From the NCBI GenBank assembly GCA_017549365.1, contig JAFYUZ010000116.1, positions 1-57,970 on the forward strand: a stretch of 57,970 nucleotides of DNA, read 5' to 3'. The position numbers and the translations under genes were made by a program. Below the pieces are notes generated by a model, which had not been told where the DNA came from, made no database searches, and was given only the letters and a program-made list of their open reading frames with translations. Source of the DNA: Clostridia bacterium. GTDB lineage: Bacteria > Bacillota > Clostridia > Oscillospirales > CAG-382. Shown here piece after piece: positions 14,510 through 24,240 of this stretch (position 1 is its first letter; each line of letters begins with the position of its first letter).

Positions 14510-17221
14510 TTATTTTGTTTCGTATTTGTTTTTACGCAAAAGAAGGTAAATAAGAATTGCAAGCACCACAAGTGCCGCCGCAGTTCCAACACCAAATCCG
14601 CCGCCCGCAAAAAGGCTGCCAAGCTGATATACGATAAGCGAAACGGAATATGCAAAAACGCACATGTACGAGATGGCAAATGCCGTCCACTTGCCGTTGT
14701 TCATTTCTCTCTTGATGGCACCCATTGCCGCAAAGCAAGGTGCGCAAAGCAGGTTGAAGATCATAAACGAGAATGCCTGCAAGCCGTTGTCAAAGAAGCA
14801 AGCACCGATTCTGCGCAAAGCGTTGAAATCCGCTCCATCCACCGCCGCAAAGGCATCCACGTCCGCCATTGACGAAAGCGAGCCGAATACGCCCACAACC
14901 TCTTCCTTTGCCACAAGGCCAAGAACGGTTGCCACAGCGGTTTCCCATCTTGCAAAACCAAGGGGGGCAAAGAGGAAGGCAATGGCACTGCCGATGACTT
15001 CAAGAATAGACTTGCCGCCGTTTGCTTCGGTCATAAAGTGGAAGCCGCCTGTAAACGAGAAGCTGTTGAGAAGCCAGATGATTATGCTTGCCGCAACGAT
15101 AACCGAGCCTGCACGCTTGACAAACGACCAGCCGCGGTCCCAGGTTGCTCTGAAGATGTTTTTTGCAAGGGGTGCGTGATATGCGGGAAGCTCCATGACG
15201 AAGGGGGCGGGGTCTCCTGCAAAAAGCTTGGTTTTCTTAAGTATCAAGCCCGAAACGACCACCGCCGCAACACCGATGAAGTACGCCGCCACGGCAACGA
15301 GTGCACTGCCGCCGAAAAGCGCGCCCGCAATGAATGCAACAATGGGCATCTTTGCGCCGCAGGGAATAAAGCCCGTGGTCATGATCGTCATCTTGCGGTC
15401 ACGGTCCTGCTCGATGGTACGGCTTGCCATAATGCCCGGCACACCGCAACCCGTGGCAACGAGCATGGGAATAAAGCTCTTGCCCGAAAGACCGAATTTG
15501 CGGAAAAGGCGGTCCATAATAAAGGCGATACGCGACATATATCCGCAATCCTCAAGAAGCGAAAGCAAAAGGAAGAGAATGAGCATCTGGGGAACAAAGC
15601 CGAGCACGGCACCCACACCGCCGACGATACCGTCAACGATAAGGCTCTGCAACCAGCCCTGAACGTTCATTTTTTCAAGAAGGCGTGTTACAAGGTCGCC
15701 GACACCCGGAACAAAGGGGCCAAACTGTGAAGGATCGGGCTCTTGCGCCGCAAGGGCGGCAACAAAGCTGTCTGCATCGACAACCGCCCCTTCTTCTCGG
15801 TCTTCCTGCCCTTCGATGATGCCCGTGTGTTCGGGATTTGCCGCCGCAAATTCACCTGCCGCGTCAACATTTCCCTCTTCCACGGCATCAATCAGCGCCG
15901 CAACCTCATCGGGGATAAAATATTCTATGTAACCGATAAGAGTAGCGCGGCTTTCCTGCCACTCGTCGGAATTTTCGTGGGATTGTGTATATTGCAAAAG
16001 CGCCGAGTCAAAAGCTTTTGCTGTGATAACCGTTTCCTCACCGTTTTCTTCGGTGGCAAAGGTGGCATCGCGGCCGTCGGCAAACGCCTTGAAGTTTGCG
16101 ATCGCCTCGTCATCGACGGTAAGATCGATATTTTCAAGAGCATCCTTTGCCGCATTTATTTCTTCGGGTATTGCCGCCGAAACGTAGGCATCGATCTTTG
16201 CCCTTTCGCCCTCGTATTCGCCCACGGCATCGTCATATTCGCCGCGGCCGATGCCAAGTGCAAACCAGCCGTCGCCAAAGAACTGATCGTTTACAAATCC
16301 GACCGTCCAGTCGCCGACAGTTCCGATCGAAAGGGTGTATACGAGATACATGATAACGACGAAAATGGGAAGAGCAAGAATTCTGTTTGTAACCACCTTG
16401 TCGATCTTGTCAGAGGTGGAAAGTCTGCCTGCGTTCTTTTTGCGGTAGCATTTTTCAAGAATGCGGGCAATGTAATCATAACGCTCGTTGGTGATGATCG
16501 ATTCGGCATCGTCGTCCATTTCTTTTTCGGTGGAGGCAATGTCGGCTTCGATGTGCGCCATCTTCTGGCTGGAAATGCCAAGCTTTTCAAGCACCTTTGC
16601 GTCGCGTTCAAAGATCTTTATGGCGTACCATCTTTGTCTTTCCTCGGGAAGTCCGTGCACCGCTTCTTCTTCGATGTGGGCAATGGCGTGCTCAACAGAG
16701 CCCGAAAAAATGTGGTGGGGAATTATCTTTGGCGTCTGTGCCGCGGCAATTGCCGCCTCAATAGCTTCTTTTGTGCCCGTGCCTTTGAGTGCCGAGATCT
16801 CGACAACGCGACAACCGAGTTTTTCCGAAAGTATATCGGTGTTTATTATGTCGCCGTTTTTGCGGACGATATCTATCATATTTATAGCAACCACCACGGG
16901 AATACCAAGCTCGATAAGCTGGGTGGTGAGATACAGGTTTCTTTCGATGTTCGTTCCGTCAACGATGTTAAGGATAACATCGGGGCGCTCGTCCACAAGA
17001 TAGTTTCTCGCTACCACCTCTTCAAGTGTGTAGGGCGAAAGCGAATATATACCCGGAAGGTCTGTAAGCGATACGTCTTCGTACTGCTTTACGTTACCTT
17101 CCTTTTTTTCAACAGTAACACCCGGCCAGTTTCCTACATACTGGTTTGATCCCGTAAGCTCGTTAAAAAGAGTGGTCTTGCCGCAGTTTGGGTTGCCTGC
17201 AAGGGCAATTCTGATCTTCAT
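14510..17221 (-). CDS. feoB: FeoB ferrous iron transporter with an enlarged extracytoplasmic loop
   Basis: A 903-residue Fe(II) uptake protein. The N-terminal G domain has G1 GNPNCGKTT (residues 9-17), G3 DLPG (54-57), G4 NMID (114-117) and a SALKG G5. Membrane signatures include LLSLLEDCGYMSR, GCGVPGIMASRTIE and GFIPCGAKMPI, so the gate regions are intact. Typical FeoB is about 650-750 residues; here an acidic stretch of about 180 residues (about 323-503) is inserted after the first membrane helix. AAAGGA lies ten bases before the ATG. It is downstream of feoA and a GTTAGC-type palindrome. Confidence 0.95.
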   Translation of the reverse strand: MKIRIALAGNPNCGKTTLFNELTGSNQYVGNWPGVTVEKKEGNVKQYEDVSLTDLPGIYSLSPYTLEEVVARNYLVDERPDVILNIVDGTNIERNLYLTTQLIELGIPVVVAINMIDIVRKNGDIINTDILSEKLGCRVVEISALKGTGTKEAIEAAIAAAQTPKIIPHHIFSGSVEHAIAHIEEEAVHGLPEERQRWYAIKIFERDAKVLEKLGISSQKMAHIEADIASTEKEMDDDAESIITNERYDYIARILEKCYRKKNAGRLSTSDKIDKVVTNRILALPIFVVIMYLVYTLSIGTVGDWTVGFVNDQFFGDGWFALGIGRGEYDDAVGEYEGERAKIDAYVSAAIPEEINAAKDALENIDLTVDDEAIANFKAFADGRDATFATEENGEETVITAKAFDSALLQYTQSHENSDEWQESRATLIGYIEYFIPDEVAALIDAVEEGNVDAAGEFAAANPEHTGIIEGQEDREEGAVVDADSFVAALAAQEPDPSQFGPFVPGVGDLVTRLLEKMNVQGWLQSLIVDGIVGGVGAVLGFVPQMLILFLLLSLLEDCGYMSRIAFIMDRLFRKFGLSGKSFIPMLVATGCGVPGIMASRTIEQDRDRKMTIMTTGFIPCGAKMPIVAFIAGALFGGSALVAVAAYFIGVAAVVVSGLILKKTKLFAGDPAPFVMELPAYHAPLAKNIFRATWDRGWSFVKRAGSVIVAASIIIWLLNSFSFTGGFHFMTEANGGKSILEVIGSAIAFLFAPLGFARWETAVATVLGLVAKEEVVGVFGSLSSMADVDAFAAVDGADFNALRRIGACFFDNGLQAFSFMIFNLLCAPCFAAMGAIKREMNNGKWTAFAISYMCVFAYSVSLIVYQLGSLFAGGGFGVGTAAALVVLAILIYLLLRKNKYETK

Positions 17222-17265
17222 TCTGTCTTTTCCTTTCTGAAAATAGCTTGCTTTTTCACAGCGTT

Positions 17266-17281
17266 GTTAGCTTGCGCTAAC
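17266..17281. promoter_or_regulatory. DtxR-type palindrome between feoA and feoB
   Basis: GTTAGC-TTGC-GCTAAC, a perfect 6+6 inverted repeat, lies 45 bases upstream of feoB. The same arms occur upstream of feoA. This resembles operators bound by metal-sensing DtxR/IdeR-family repressors. The regulator gene is not in the window. No clear promoter overlaps this copy, so it may act on an internal start or on readthrough. Confidence 0.6.
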
Positions 17282-17315
17282 CGATGCCTTCAAAAAAACA
17301 GGGACTTCCCTGCTT

Positions 17316-17537
17316 TTATTCGATCTCAATAGTCTGCGCATCGGCTTTTCGCAAGGTAAGCTCATATCCGCGCACAGTAAGCTCAATGGGATCTCCAAGG
17401 GGTGCGACCTTGCGGATGCGTATCTCGATGCCGCGGGTTATGCCCATGTCCATGATCCTGCGCTTCAGCGCGCCTTCGCCGTGGAGCTTCACTACTTTTA
17501 CGGTCTGACCGATCTTTGCTTCATTCAAAGTTCTCAT
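17316..17537 (-). CDS. feoA: FeoA domain protein
   Basis: A 73-residue SH3-like protein of the FeoA family. The pattern LNEAKIGQTVKVVKLHGEG, then LKRRIMDMGITRGIEIRI and RGYELTLRKADAQTIEI, is diagnostic. FeoA supports FeoB function at the cytoplasmic face. The ATG at 17537 is preceded by GGAGG; an open frame upstream has no site. It heads the feoA-feoB-Cys-rich operon and starts 72 bases after the -10 box of a consensus promoter. Confidence 0.92.
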   Translation of the reverse strand: MRTLNEAKIGQTVKVVKLHGEGALKRRIMDMGITRGIEIRIRKVAPLGDPIELTVRGYELTLRKADAQTIEIE

Positions 17538-17585
17538 GCGTTTCCTCCGTTGTATTATGTAACGCAAAACAAAAAGCTTTGTCGA

Positions 17586-17637
17586 GTTAGCTTTTGCTAA
17601 CCATTGATATTATAATACCTCCGCTCCCCTTTGTCAA
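17586..17637 (-). promoter_or_regulatory. feo promoter with metal-repressor palindrome
   Basis: TTGACA (17637-17632) and TATAAT (17614-17609) are both consensus and 17 bases apart on the minus strand. The palindrome GTTAGC-TTTT-GCTAAC (17586-17601) lies 7 bases past the -10 and so covers the start site. Iron-dependent repression by a DtxR-family protein is the natural reading. The second palindrome at 17266 has identical arms. Confidence 0.8.
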
Positions 17638-17805
17638 TCTTTTTTTGACACTTCCCGACAATTTCGGCATCAAGAACAAACAAAAGAGAAAATATTTACT
17701 TTTTGATTATGAAAAATGCACAAAATCCATTCTTTTCCCTGCCTCAATGAATATTCCGCGACGGCGAAAAATATGCTTTACAAAACCCCAAAAAGGAGCA
17801 CGACC

Positions 17806-17985
17806 ATGAACCGAAAATATATCCTTGCCGCCTCGGTCTCGCTTTTGTTTTCCTTGTCGGTCAGGTTTTTTGACCTGAAAAACGACAGCGTTCCCGTCAT
17901 GGGAGGGCAGGAATACGAGGAAAAAGCATCTGTTACCCTTGCGGATCTTGCCCGCGAACTTTTTGAAGGAAGGGAAAGAAGATAA
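17806..17985 (+). CDS. Tiny signal-anchor protein upstream of the SpoIVFB-like protease
   Basis: A 59-residue protein with one N-terminal hydrophobic helix (YILAASVSLLFSLSVRFF) and a short polar extracytoplasmic part ending in LARELFEGRERR. AAAGGAG lies seven bases before the ATG. It ends five bases before the protease gene, so they should be co-translated. Where other spore-formers have SpoIVFA (about 260 residues with a LytM domain), this locus has only this short anchor. A role as partner or inhibitor of the protease is inferred from position only. Confidence 0.65.
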   Translation: MNRKYILAASVSLLFSLSVRFFDLKNDSVPVMGGQEYEEKASVTLADLARELFEGRERR

Positions 17986-17990
17986 AAGCC

Positions 17991-18575
17991 TTGCGCATCG
18001 GCAAAGTTTTAATCCATCCCACCTTTGTTTTCACCCTTCTTTGCTTTTTTCTTGCCGAAAACAGCGTCTATTCGCTTGCCGTGCTTTTTTGCGCCGCTTT
18101 TCACGAGATGGGGCATATTGCGGCAATATACGCGCAAGGGGCGACGATTGCCGAGCTTTCGCTTTTGCCCTTTGGGGCGCAGATCCGCCTGAACAAAGAC
18201 GTGGGCTACAAAAAAGAGGCGATAATTGCCGCATGCGGCCCTATTTTCGGCATTCTTCTTTCGGCGCTGCTTTTTCCTTTGTCAATCGTTTTCAATTCCG
18301 AGCTTCTTTTTTTCTGCGCTGTCTGCTCTTTGTGGCTTTCGGCAATAAATATCCTGCCTGCGCGGGGATTTGACGGGGCGCGCATATTGAAATGTGCCTT
18401 TTTGCAGAATTTTGAGTATGAAAAAGCCCTGACGCTTATAAAAAGCTCAGAGCTTGTTTCTTTGGTATTATTGACTTTGTGCGTTGTCGCAACCATCATT
18501 TTTTCATCCTGCAATCTTTCGCTGTGCGCCATCTGCATTTATCTTTTGTTTTCGGCATCGGGGTGCGATTACTGA
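17991..18575 (+). CDS. spoIVFB: SpoIVFB-like M50 intramembrane metalloprotease
   Basis: A 194-residue site-2 protease. The zinc motif HEMGH (H38, E39, H42) lies in a membrane helix and the third ligand in NILPARGFDG (D128); the intervening LLPFGAQIRL segment is typical of SpoIVFB. In Bacillus this enzyme releases sigma-K in the mother cell. Here it is shorter than the usual ~290 residues because the C-terminal CBS domain is absent. A TTG start at 17991 is used because no ATG/GTG lies before the active site; the Shine-Dalgarno is weak, consistent with coupling to the gene just upstream. Confidence 0.82.
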   Translation: MRIGKVLIHPTFVFTLLCFFLAENSVYSLAVLFCAAFHEMGHIAAIYAQGATIAELSLLPFGAQIRLNKDVGYKKEAIIAACGPIFGILLSALLFPLSIVFNSELLFFCAVCSLWLSAINILPARGFDGARILKCAFLQNFEYEKALTLIKSSELVSLVLLTLCVVATIIFSSCNLSLCAICIYLLFSASGCDY

Positions 18576-18581
18576 CAAAGA

Positions 18582-19298
18582 TCACTTGTCCTTTTCGCTG
18601 TCGCCCATTTTTTGCAAAGTACAAAGACCCATGTATTTTGTGCCCGAAACGATATAATGCTCGTAAAGCACCACGTCCACCACGTTAAGAGCCGCTTTGC
18701 AAACGTTTGTTGCCGAAATGTCAGAGTCTGACGGCAGCACCGTGCCCTTTGGATGGTTGTGCGCCAGAACAACAAAGGATGCGTCGTGTGCCAAAGCGCC
18801 CGAAACCACCCTGCGTACGCTCATGCGCGATCCGTTTACCTCGCCCTCGCTTATAAGCTCGCAGTCGATAAGGTGCATTCCGTTGTCAAGATATGCGGCA
18901 TACAAAGCCTCGGTCTGTCTGCCGACGAATTTTGAAACGAAAAACCTGCCCGTTTCGTGATAGTCAAAAAGTCTTTCCTTGTTGTTCGCAAGGTCAACGT
19001 CATAAAGATAGGTACCCGAAATCTGGGGCATCATCTTCAAAAGAATCGCCGTGTGCTCCGAAACGCCCTCCACCGAGCACAGATCCGCAACGTCGGCATC
19101 AAAAACGGCGCTGATCGAGCCGAATTTGTTGATAAGAGCGTGGCCGATGGCATTGGTGTCTTTTCGCGGTTGGGCGTAGAAAAGAAGCATTTCCAGCACC
19201 TCGTGCTGGTCGAAAACCGAAAGTCCGTGCTCCAGAAAACGCGCTTTCATGCGTTTTCTGTGCTCGGCGTGGGTATTTTTTGTGTCACGAGAGGCCAT
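18582..19298 (-). CDS. radC: RadC family JAMM-domain protein
   Basis: A 238-residue protein with N-terminal helix-hairpin-helix region (LCSVEGVSEHTAILLK) and a JAB/MPN domain carrying the metal motif AHNHPKGTVLPSDSD. The biochemical role of RadC is still uncertain despite its old DNA-repair name. The ATG at 19298 with GGAG was chosen; it follows the stop of the upstream sigma factor by a single base. It is last in the dnaG-rpoD run of genes. Confidence 0.9.
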   Translation of the reverse strand: MASRDTKNTHAEHRKRMKARFLEHGLSVFDQHEVLEMLLFYAQPRKDTNAIGHALINKFGSISAVFDADVADLCSVEGVSEHTAILLKMMPQISGTYLYDVDLANNKERLFDYHETGRFFVSKFVGRQTEALYAAYLDNGMHLIDCELISEGEVNGSRMSVRRVVSGALAHDASFVVLAHNHPKGTVLPSDSDISATNVCKAALNVVDVVLYEHYIVSGTKYMGLCTLQKMGDSEKDK

Positions 19299-19299
19299 T

Positions 19300-20457
19300 T
19301 TATTCTCCGCCAAATTCCTTGAACATTTTGATGCGGCTGGGATGGCGCAGCTTTCGAAGCGCCTTTGCTTCGATCTGACGGATACGCTCACGGGTAATGT
19401 TGAATTCTTCGCCCACCTCTTCAAGGGTGCGGACTCTGCCGTCGATAAGACCGAAGCGCATCTTGATTACGCTGGATTCTCTTGGGGTAAGGCTGTCGAG
19501 CGCTTCCATTATTTTCTCGCGCAGGATAGTGCGCGAAACGATCTGTTCGGGGTCGGGGGCGTTGGCATCGGGGATGAAATCGCCGATAACGCTGTCCTCT
19601 TCCTTGCCCACACGCTCCTCAAGGCTGATGGGATCCTGGGCATACTTTATGATCTCGCGGACCTTTTCCACCGAGCAACCCATTTCCTGGGCGATCTCGG
19701 CGTCGTTGGGCTCGCGGCCAAGGCGCTGCATGGCGGCGCGGGAGATCTGGCGAAGCTTGTTTATCTTTTCAACGATATGTACGGGAAGGGGGATGGTTCT
19801 GCCGTGCACCGAGATAGAACGGGTTATGGCTTGTCTTATCCACCAGGTGGCGTAGGTCGAGAACTTGTAACCCTTGGTGTAGTCAAACTTTTCCACCGCC
19901 TTCATAAGGCCGATGTTACCCTCTTGTATAAGATCAAGAAAAGGCATTCCGCGTCCCGTATATTTTTTTGCAATGCTGACAACAAGGCGCAGGTTACTTT
20001 CAATGATCTCGCCCTTGGCGATCTCGTCGCCGTTTGCCATTTTTTCGGCAAGCTCAAGCTCGCGCTCGGCGCTTAAAAGCTCGATCTTTCCGATGTCTTT
20101 AAGGTAGACACGCACCGAGTCGTTAACAACAGAGCTGTCCTGGGCAAGCTCTTCTTCAAGAGCTTCTTCAAACTCGTCGTGCTCGTGGTCGTCGGGGTTT
20201 TCCTCGCCCTTCAAGATATCGTCAAGAAAGGCGTCCTCTTCGCTGAAATCTGTTATCTCGATGCCGCGGCTGTCGAGAATGTCATAAAGCATTTCGATCT
20301 GTTCGATCGAGATGTGGGAATCCTCGATACAATCGAGAATGTCGGCGCTCGAAAGAGAGCCTGTGTTTTTTGCGCGCTCGGTAAGAAGCTCTGCAAGGTT
20401 TGTTACTATGGAATTGTCGGGAGATGCGCTTTTTTTCTTTGAAGCAGATTTTGCCAT
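19300..20457 (-). CDS. Second RpoD-like sigma factor (divergent paralogue)
   Basis: A 385-residue sigma-70 protein with region 1.1-like N terminus, an acidic linker, region 2 ([13 protein letters not shown]), region 3 and region 4.2 ([17 protein letters not shown]). It has every part of a primary sigma factor. Compared with the other RpoD at 21200, region 4.2 is the same, but the segment after WWIRQAIT reads [17 protein letters not shown] instead of the usual [17 protein letters not shown]. This would touch the extended -10 and spacer, so promoter choice may differ. A good GGAG site precedes the ATG. Probably a group 2 sigma factor of unknown regulon. Confidence 0.9.
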   Translation of the reverse strand: MAKSASKKKSASPDNSIVTNLAELLTERAKNTGSLSSADILDCIEDSHISIEQIEMLYDILDSRGIEITDFSEEDAFLDDILKGEENPDDHEHDEFEEALEEELAQDSSVVNDSVRVYLKDIGKIELLSAERELELAEKMANGDEIAKGEIIESNLRLVVSIAKKYTGRGMPFLDLIQEGNIGLMKAVEKFDYTKGYKFSTYATWWIRQAITRSISVHGRTIPLPVHIVEKINKLRQISRAAMQRLGREPNDAEIAQEMGCSVEKVREIIKYAQDPISLEERVGKEEDSVIGDFIPDANAPDPEQIVSRTILREKIMEALDSLTPRESSVIKMRFGLIDGRVRTLEEVGEEFNITRERIRQIEAKALRKLRHPSRIKMFKEFGGE

Positions 20458-20484
20458 GGCTGTTCTCCTGTTTTCTTATATTTT

Positions 20485-21183
20485 TCAGACCGACAACATT
20501 TCTTTTACGATAAACGCCGCACGGTCTGCCGCAACGTTTTCGAAGCTGTCAAACGAATTTTCCGCGTCCTCGTCGGCAAAATCCGATATGGCACGGATGA
20601 TGAGAAAAGGAAGCTTGTTTACATACGCCGTGTGGGCAATGGCGGCGCCTTCCATTTCGGTGCAGTAGGCATCAAAACGGGCGCGAAGCTCTTTTACCTT
20701 TGCCGCCGAGCTTACAAAACAGTCGCCCGAAACCACCGTGCCGCAATAGGCACAAAAAGGCTCTTTGCCCTCGTCGCAAAGCTTTGCGTTAAGAGCGTCG
20801 CAGGCATTTTTTGCCTTGTCCGCAAGCTCTTCATCCGCCTCGAAATACGAGGTGTAGGGCGGGTTTCTGTCGAGAATGTCAAGGGGGTCAAAATCGTGGT
20901 AGGTCAGCCGCTTTGATATGACGATGTCAAGCTTTTTAAGCTTTTCGTATATGCCGCCGGCAACACCCGAATTTATGATGCAATCGACCGCGAAGATATC
21001 CACCAGCCTTTGCGCCGCAATGGCGGCGTTTACCTTGCCGATGCCGCTGACACAGATGTATATTTCGTAGCCGTTGTATTTTCCGAGAAAAATCCCCGGA
21101 ATATGCGTTTTTTCAGCCTCAAAATCGCGGCAAAAAGCGGCGATTTCGCTGTCCATAGCGCCGATAAGTCCGATTTTTTTCAT
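20485..21183 (-). CDS. mtnN: 5'-methylthioadenosine/S-adenosylhomocysteine nucleosidase
   Basis: A 232-residue nucleosidase that cleaves MTA and SAH to adenine plus a thioribose, recycling methionine and making the AI-2 precursor. Visible residues are the N-terminal GAMDSEI glutamate, the EMEGAA motif that binds the ribose, and the SDFADED aspartate that protonates the base. The ATG at 21183 with GGAGGAG was chosen over a longer frame. It sits between two sigma-factor genes, with gaps of 16 and 27 bases, so it is probably co-transcribed with them. Confidence 0.95.
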   Translation of the reverse strand: MKKIGLIGAMDSEIAAFCRDFEAEKTHIPGIFLGKYNGYEIYICVSGIGKVNAAIAAQRLVDIFAVDCIINSGVAGGIYEKLKKLDIVISKRLTYHDFDPLDILDRNPPYTSYFEADEELADKAKNACDALNAKLCDEGKEPFCAYCGTVVSGDCFVSSAAKVKELRARFDAYCTEMEGAAIAHTAYVNKLPFLIIRAISDFADEDAENSFDSFENVAADRAAFIVKEMLSV

Positions 21184-21199
21184 TTCGCTCCTCCACTTC

Positions 21200-22324
21200 T
21201 TAATCAAGATAATCTTTAAGCCGCTTTGAACGGCTGGGATGGCGAAGCTTTCGAAGCGCCTTTGCTTCGATCTGACGGATGCGCTCTCGGGTGATGTTGA
21301 ATTCCAGTCCAACCTCCTCAAGAGTGCGGGTTCTGCCGTCTTCAAGGCCGAAGCGCAATTTCAGCACCTCCTCCTCACGGGGGGTGAGGGTGTGCAGCAC
21401 TTCGTTAAGCTGCTCGCGAAGCAGCGCGTAGGATGCGGCATCTGCAGGTGCCGGCGCGTCGTCGTCGGGAATAAAATCGCCAAGGTGGCTGTCCTCCTCC
21501 TCGCCGATGGGAGTTTCGAGGCTCACGGGCTCCTGCGCCAGCTTCATTATGTCGCGCACCTTTTCGGGGGACATATTCATGACCTTTGCGATCTCCTCTG
21601 TGGTCGCCTCGCGTCCCAGCTCTTGCAGAAGCTGGCGCGAAATGCGAAGCACCTTGTTTATGGTTTCCACCATATGTACGGGGATTCTGATGGTGCGCGC
21701 CTGGTCGGCAATGGCACGGGTTATGGCTTGTCTTATCCACCAGGTGGCGTAGGTTGAAAATTTATATCCCTTGGTGTAGTCAAACTTTTCCACCGCCTTC
21801 ATAAGGCCGAGGTTTCCCTCCTGGATAAGGTCGAGGAAAAACATTCCTCTGCCCACGTATCTTTTTGCAATGCTGACAACAAGACGCAGGTTACTTTCCA
21901 CAAGTATGTTTTTTGCCTGCTCGTCGCCGTTTGCCATTTTTTCCGCAAGGGCAAGCTCTTTTTCGGTATCGAGCAGTTCTACCTTTCCGATCTCTTTGAG
22001 GTACATTCTTACCGGGTCGTCAATAAGCATACCTTCCTGCGAAAGCATACCGTCGTCGTTTTCTTCGTCGGCATAATCGCCCAAGGTTTCCGAGCTTATC
22101 TCGTCAAGGTTCATATCCTCCTCGTAGCCGATGACCTCAATGCCCAGCTCTTCGAAGGTTTCGTATAATTTTTCTATTTGTTCAACGTCAAGATCTGTTT
22201 CGTCTATGACCTCCAGCACCTCTTCGGTGGTCAGATGTCCCTTTGCCTTGCCTTTTTCTATCAGGCGAAGTATCTCGTTTTTCTTTTCGCCCGATTGGTT
22301 TTCGGTGTTCTTTGCCTTTGCCAT
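21200..22324 (-). CDS. rpoD: Primary sigma factor RpoD/SigA
   Basis: A 374-residue housekeeping sigma factor. It has region 1.1 (residues to ~75), 1.2 ([12 protein letters not shown]), 2 ([33 protein letters not shown]), the canonical [15 protein letters not shown] of 2.4-3.0, and region 4.2 [17 protein letters not shown]. It follows dnaG as in many Firmicutes (dgt-dnaG-rpoD). The Shine-Dalgarno is weak (AAAGG about 15 bases away), suggesting coupling or leader control. Between this gene and the second rpoD lies mtnN. Confidence 0.96.
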   Translation of the reverse strand: MAKAKNTENQSGEKKNEILRLIEKGKAKGHLTTEEVLEVIDETDLDVEQIEKLYETFEELGIEVIGYEEDMNLDEISSETLGDYADEENDDGMLSQEGMLIDDPVRMYLKEIGKVELLDTEKELALAEKMANGDEQAKNILVESNLRLVVSIAKRYVGRGMFFLDLIQEGNLGLMKAVEKFDYTKGYKFSTYATWWIRQAITRAIADQARTIRIPVHMVETINKVLRISRQLLQELGREATTEEIAKVMNMSPEKVRDIMKLAQEPVSLETPIGEEEDSHLGDFIPDDDAPAPADAASYALLREQLNEVLHTLTPREEEVLKLRFGLEDGRTRTLEEVGLEFNITRERIRQIEAKALRKLRHPSRSKRLKDYLD

Positions 22325-22362
22325 TGTGATGATGTAACCTTTACCTTTCCGTGTGTCGCTGT

Positions 22363-24189
22363 TTATTTGTTTTCGTTGCCCTGCGAACGTTTTGCGGCAA
22401 GATATGCCGAAAGTTCGTCGACAGACATCTTGTCGGCAGGGGTTGCCGACATTTTTTGTTTTTCTTTTTTAAGTACTGCGCAAAGCTCGACAAGAGTTTG
22501 CAGATCGTTTACCGTAAGCGCGCGCCTTTTGCGGTACATGGCGTGGATCCTGCCCATCTGCTCGGGCGAAAAGATCTCGTTCAGTGCCGAAAGATCGACC
22601 TCACCTGCGCCCGCCGCGTCATAAAGACCCTTAAGCTCGCAAAAAACGCTCTTGTTGAACTCGGTGACAAAATCGTTTTCGCACAGGATATCGGAAGAAA
22701 GACGGGCAAAATATTCGGGATAAAGCAGAAGTATGCCTAAGATCTGCTCTTCTGCCGACGTGCCCTTTATGCTCTTCATGGCGTCGGGGTTTATTCTGTC
22801 GCCATAGTGGCGCAGTGCCTCCTCGCCCGATTTTGCAATTTCTTTTTTCTGTGCCGTCGCCATTCTTCTGGTGCGGCGCTTGATATCGGCGGCAATGGTG
22901 TCCTTGCCAATACCCGTAAGCTCCGAAAGGCGCAAAATATATACCTCGCGCTTCATTTCGGGATACACCCCTGCCACAAGGGCACAGGCTTCTTCTATCA
23001 TCGAAAGCTTTTCTTCGGGGATATCGATGTTGTATTTTCCGATTATCTCGGAAAGACGGTAGTCTATCTGACCCGATGCCCCCGTCATAAGGCGGCGGAA
23101 GCTTTCGGGGCCGTATTTTTTGATGTATTCGTCGGGGTCTTTTGCTCCCCCCGTTACTTTCAGTATCTTGACGTCAACGCCGACTTCTGTCATGTATTTG
23201 ATCGCCTTTTCGTCGGCGCGGCGACCGGCATCGTCCGAATCGTAGGATACGAAAAGGGTTTTTGCATAGCGCGATATAATGCGCGCCTGCTCGGGGGTTA
23301 CGGCGGTGCCGAGGGTTGCCACCGCTCCCGAAAAGCCTGCCTGATGCAGGGCAATAACGTCCATATATCCCTCGCACAGGATCATCTCGCCCGAATTCAC
23401 TCTGTCGCTGGTGTTGCCGACGGTGCCGACACAGGCGTTTTTGGCATAATTCAGGGCAAAAAGGTTGCTGCGCTTTTTGAAAACGGGGGTGTCGGACGAG
23501 TTGAGATACTTGGGTTTTGAATCGTCCATAACTCTGCCGCCAAAGGCGATTACTCTGCCGGACGTATCGATTATCGGGAAAATAACGCGGTTGCGGAACA
23601 TATCAAAGGGGGTGCCGCGGGAGGAGATGCCGCAAAGAAAAGCTTCTTTCATTTCGTCAACGGTATATCCCTTTGACAAAAGGAATTTGTAAAGATCGTC
23701 AAACGAATCCTTTGCAAAGCCCAGGCCAAAGCGGCGGATGGTTGACGGCGCAAGTCCGCGGGAGGTAAGATATTCCAAAGCTTCGCGTCCCTGCGGCGAC
23801 ATAAGATTTTCGTGGAAATGGCGGGCGGCAAGCTTGTTCATTTCAAAGTTGCGCTCGCGCGAGAGTATCTCTTTTTGCTTTTTTGCGCCAAAATCGTCGT
23901 CCTGCGGTACGGGAATGCCTGCGGCATCGGCAAGCTGAATGATCGCACTGCGATAGTCGAGATTTTCGATGCGCATGGTAAAGGTGATGACGTCGCCGCC
24001 TGCACCGCAACCGAAGCAATAAAAATTCTTCTCGGGGAAAACCGTAAAGGAGGGGGTGCGCTCGCTGTGAAAAGGACAGCAACCCACAAGGTTTGAGCCT
24101 GCGCGCTTGAGATCGACATATTTGCCGATAACAGCTTCAAGGCTGTTTCGCATTTTCAGTTCTTCAATAAAGCTTTGCGGAAAAGCCAC
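22363..24189 (-). CDS. dnaG: DNA primase DnaG
   Basis: A 608-residue primase that lays RNA primers at the fork. The N-terminal CHC2 zinc finger is seen as [13 protein letters not shown]...[11 protein letters not shown], followed by the TOPRIM core with [28 protein letters not shown] and a helicase-binding C terminus. A GTG start at 24189 is used, nine bases after AAGGAGG; an ATG nearer the site is out of frame. It lies 38 bp upstream of rpoD and 51 bp downstream of dgt. Confidence 0.96.
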   Translation of the reverse strand: MAFPQSFIEELKMRNSLEAVIGKYVDLKRAGSNLVGCCPFHSERTPSFTVFPEKNFYCFGCGAGGDVITFTMRIENLDYRSAIIQLADAAGIPVPQDDDFGAKKQKEILSRERNFEMNKLAARHFHENLMSPQGREALEYLTSRGLAPSTIRRFGLGFAKDSFDDLYKFLLSKGYTVDEMKEAFLCGISSRGTPFDMFRNRVIFPIIDTSGRVIAFGGRVMDDSKPKYLNSSDTPVFKKRSNLFALNYAKNACVGTVGNTSDRVNSGEMILCEGYMDVIALHQAGFSGAVATLGTAVTPEQARIISRYAKTLFVSYDSDDAGRRADEKAIKYMTEVGVDVKILKVTGGAKDPDEYIKKYGPESFRRLMTGASGQIDYRLSEIIGKYNIDIPEEKLSMIEEACALVAGVYPEMKREVYILRLSELTGIGKDTIAADIKRRTRRMATAQKKEIAKSGEEALRHYGDRINPDAMKSIKGTSAEEQILGILLLYPEYFARLSSDILCENDFVTEFNKSVFCELKGLYDAAGAGEVDLSALNEIFSPEQMGRIHAMYRKRRALTVNDLQTLVELCAVLKKEKQKMSATPADKMSVDELSAYLAAKRSQGNENK

Positions 24190-24240
24190 GTGCTCATTCC
24201 TCCTTTTCGTAAAAAATATTATCTGCTCCGAATTAAAATA

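Noticed and set aside
17265..17320. Possible riboswitch between feoA and feoB
   Set aside because: Only a simple 6+6 palindrome is seen; no multi-helix aptamer could be drawn, so a protein operator is the simpler reading.
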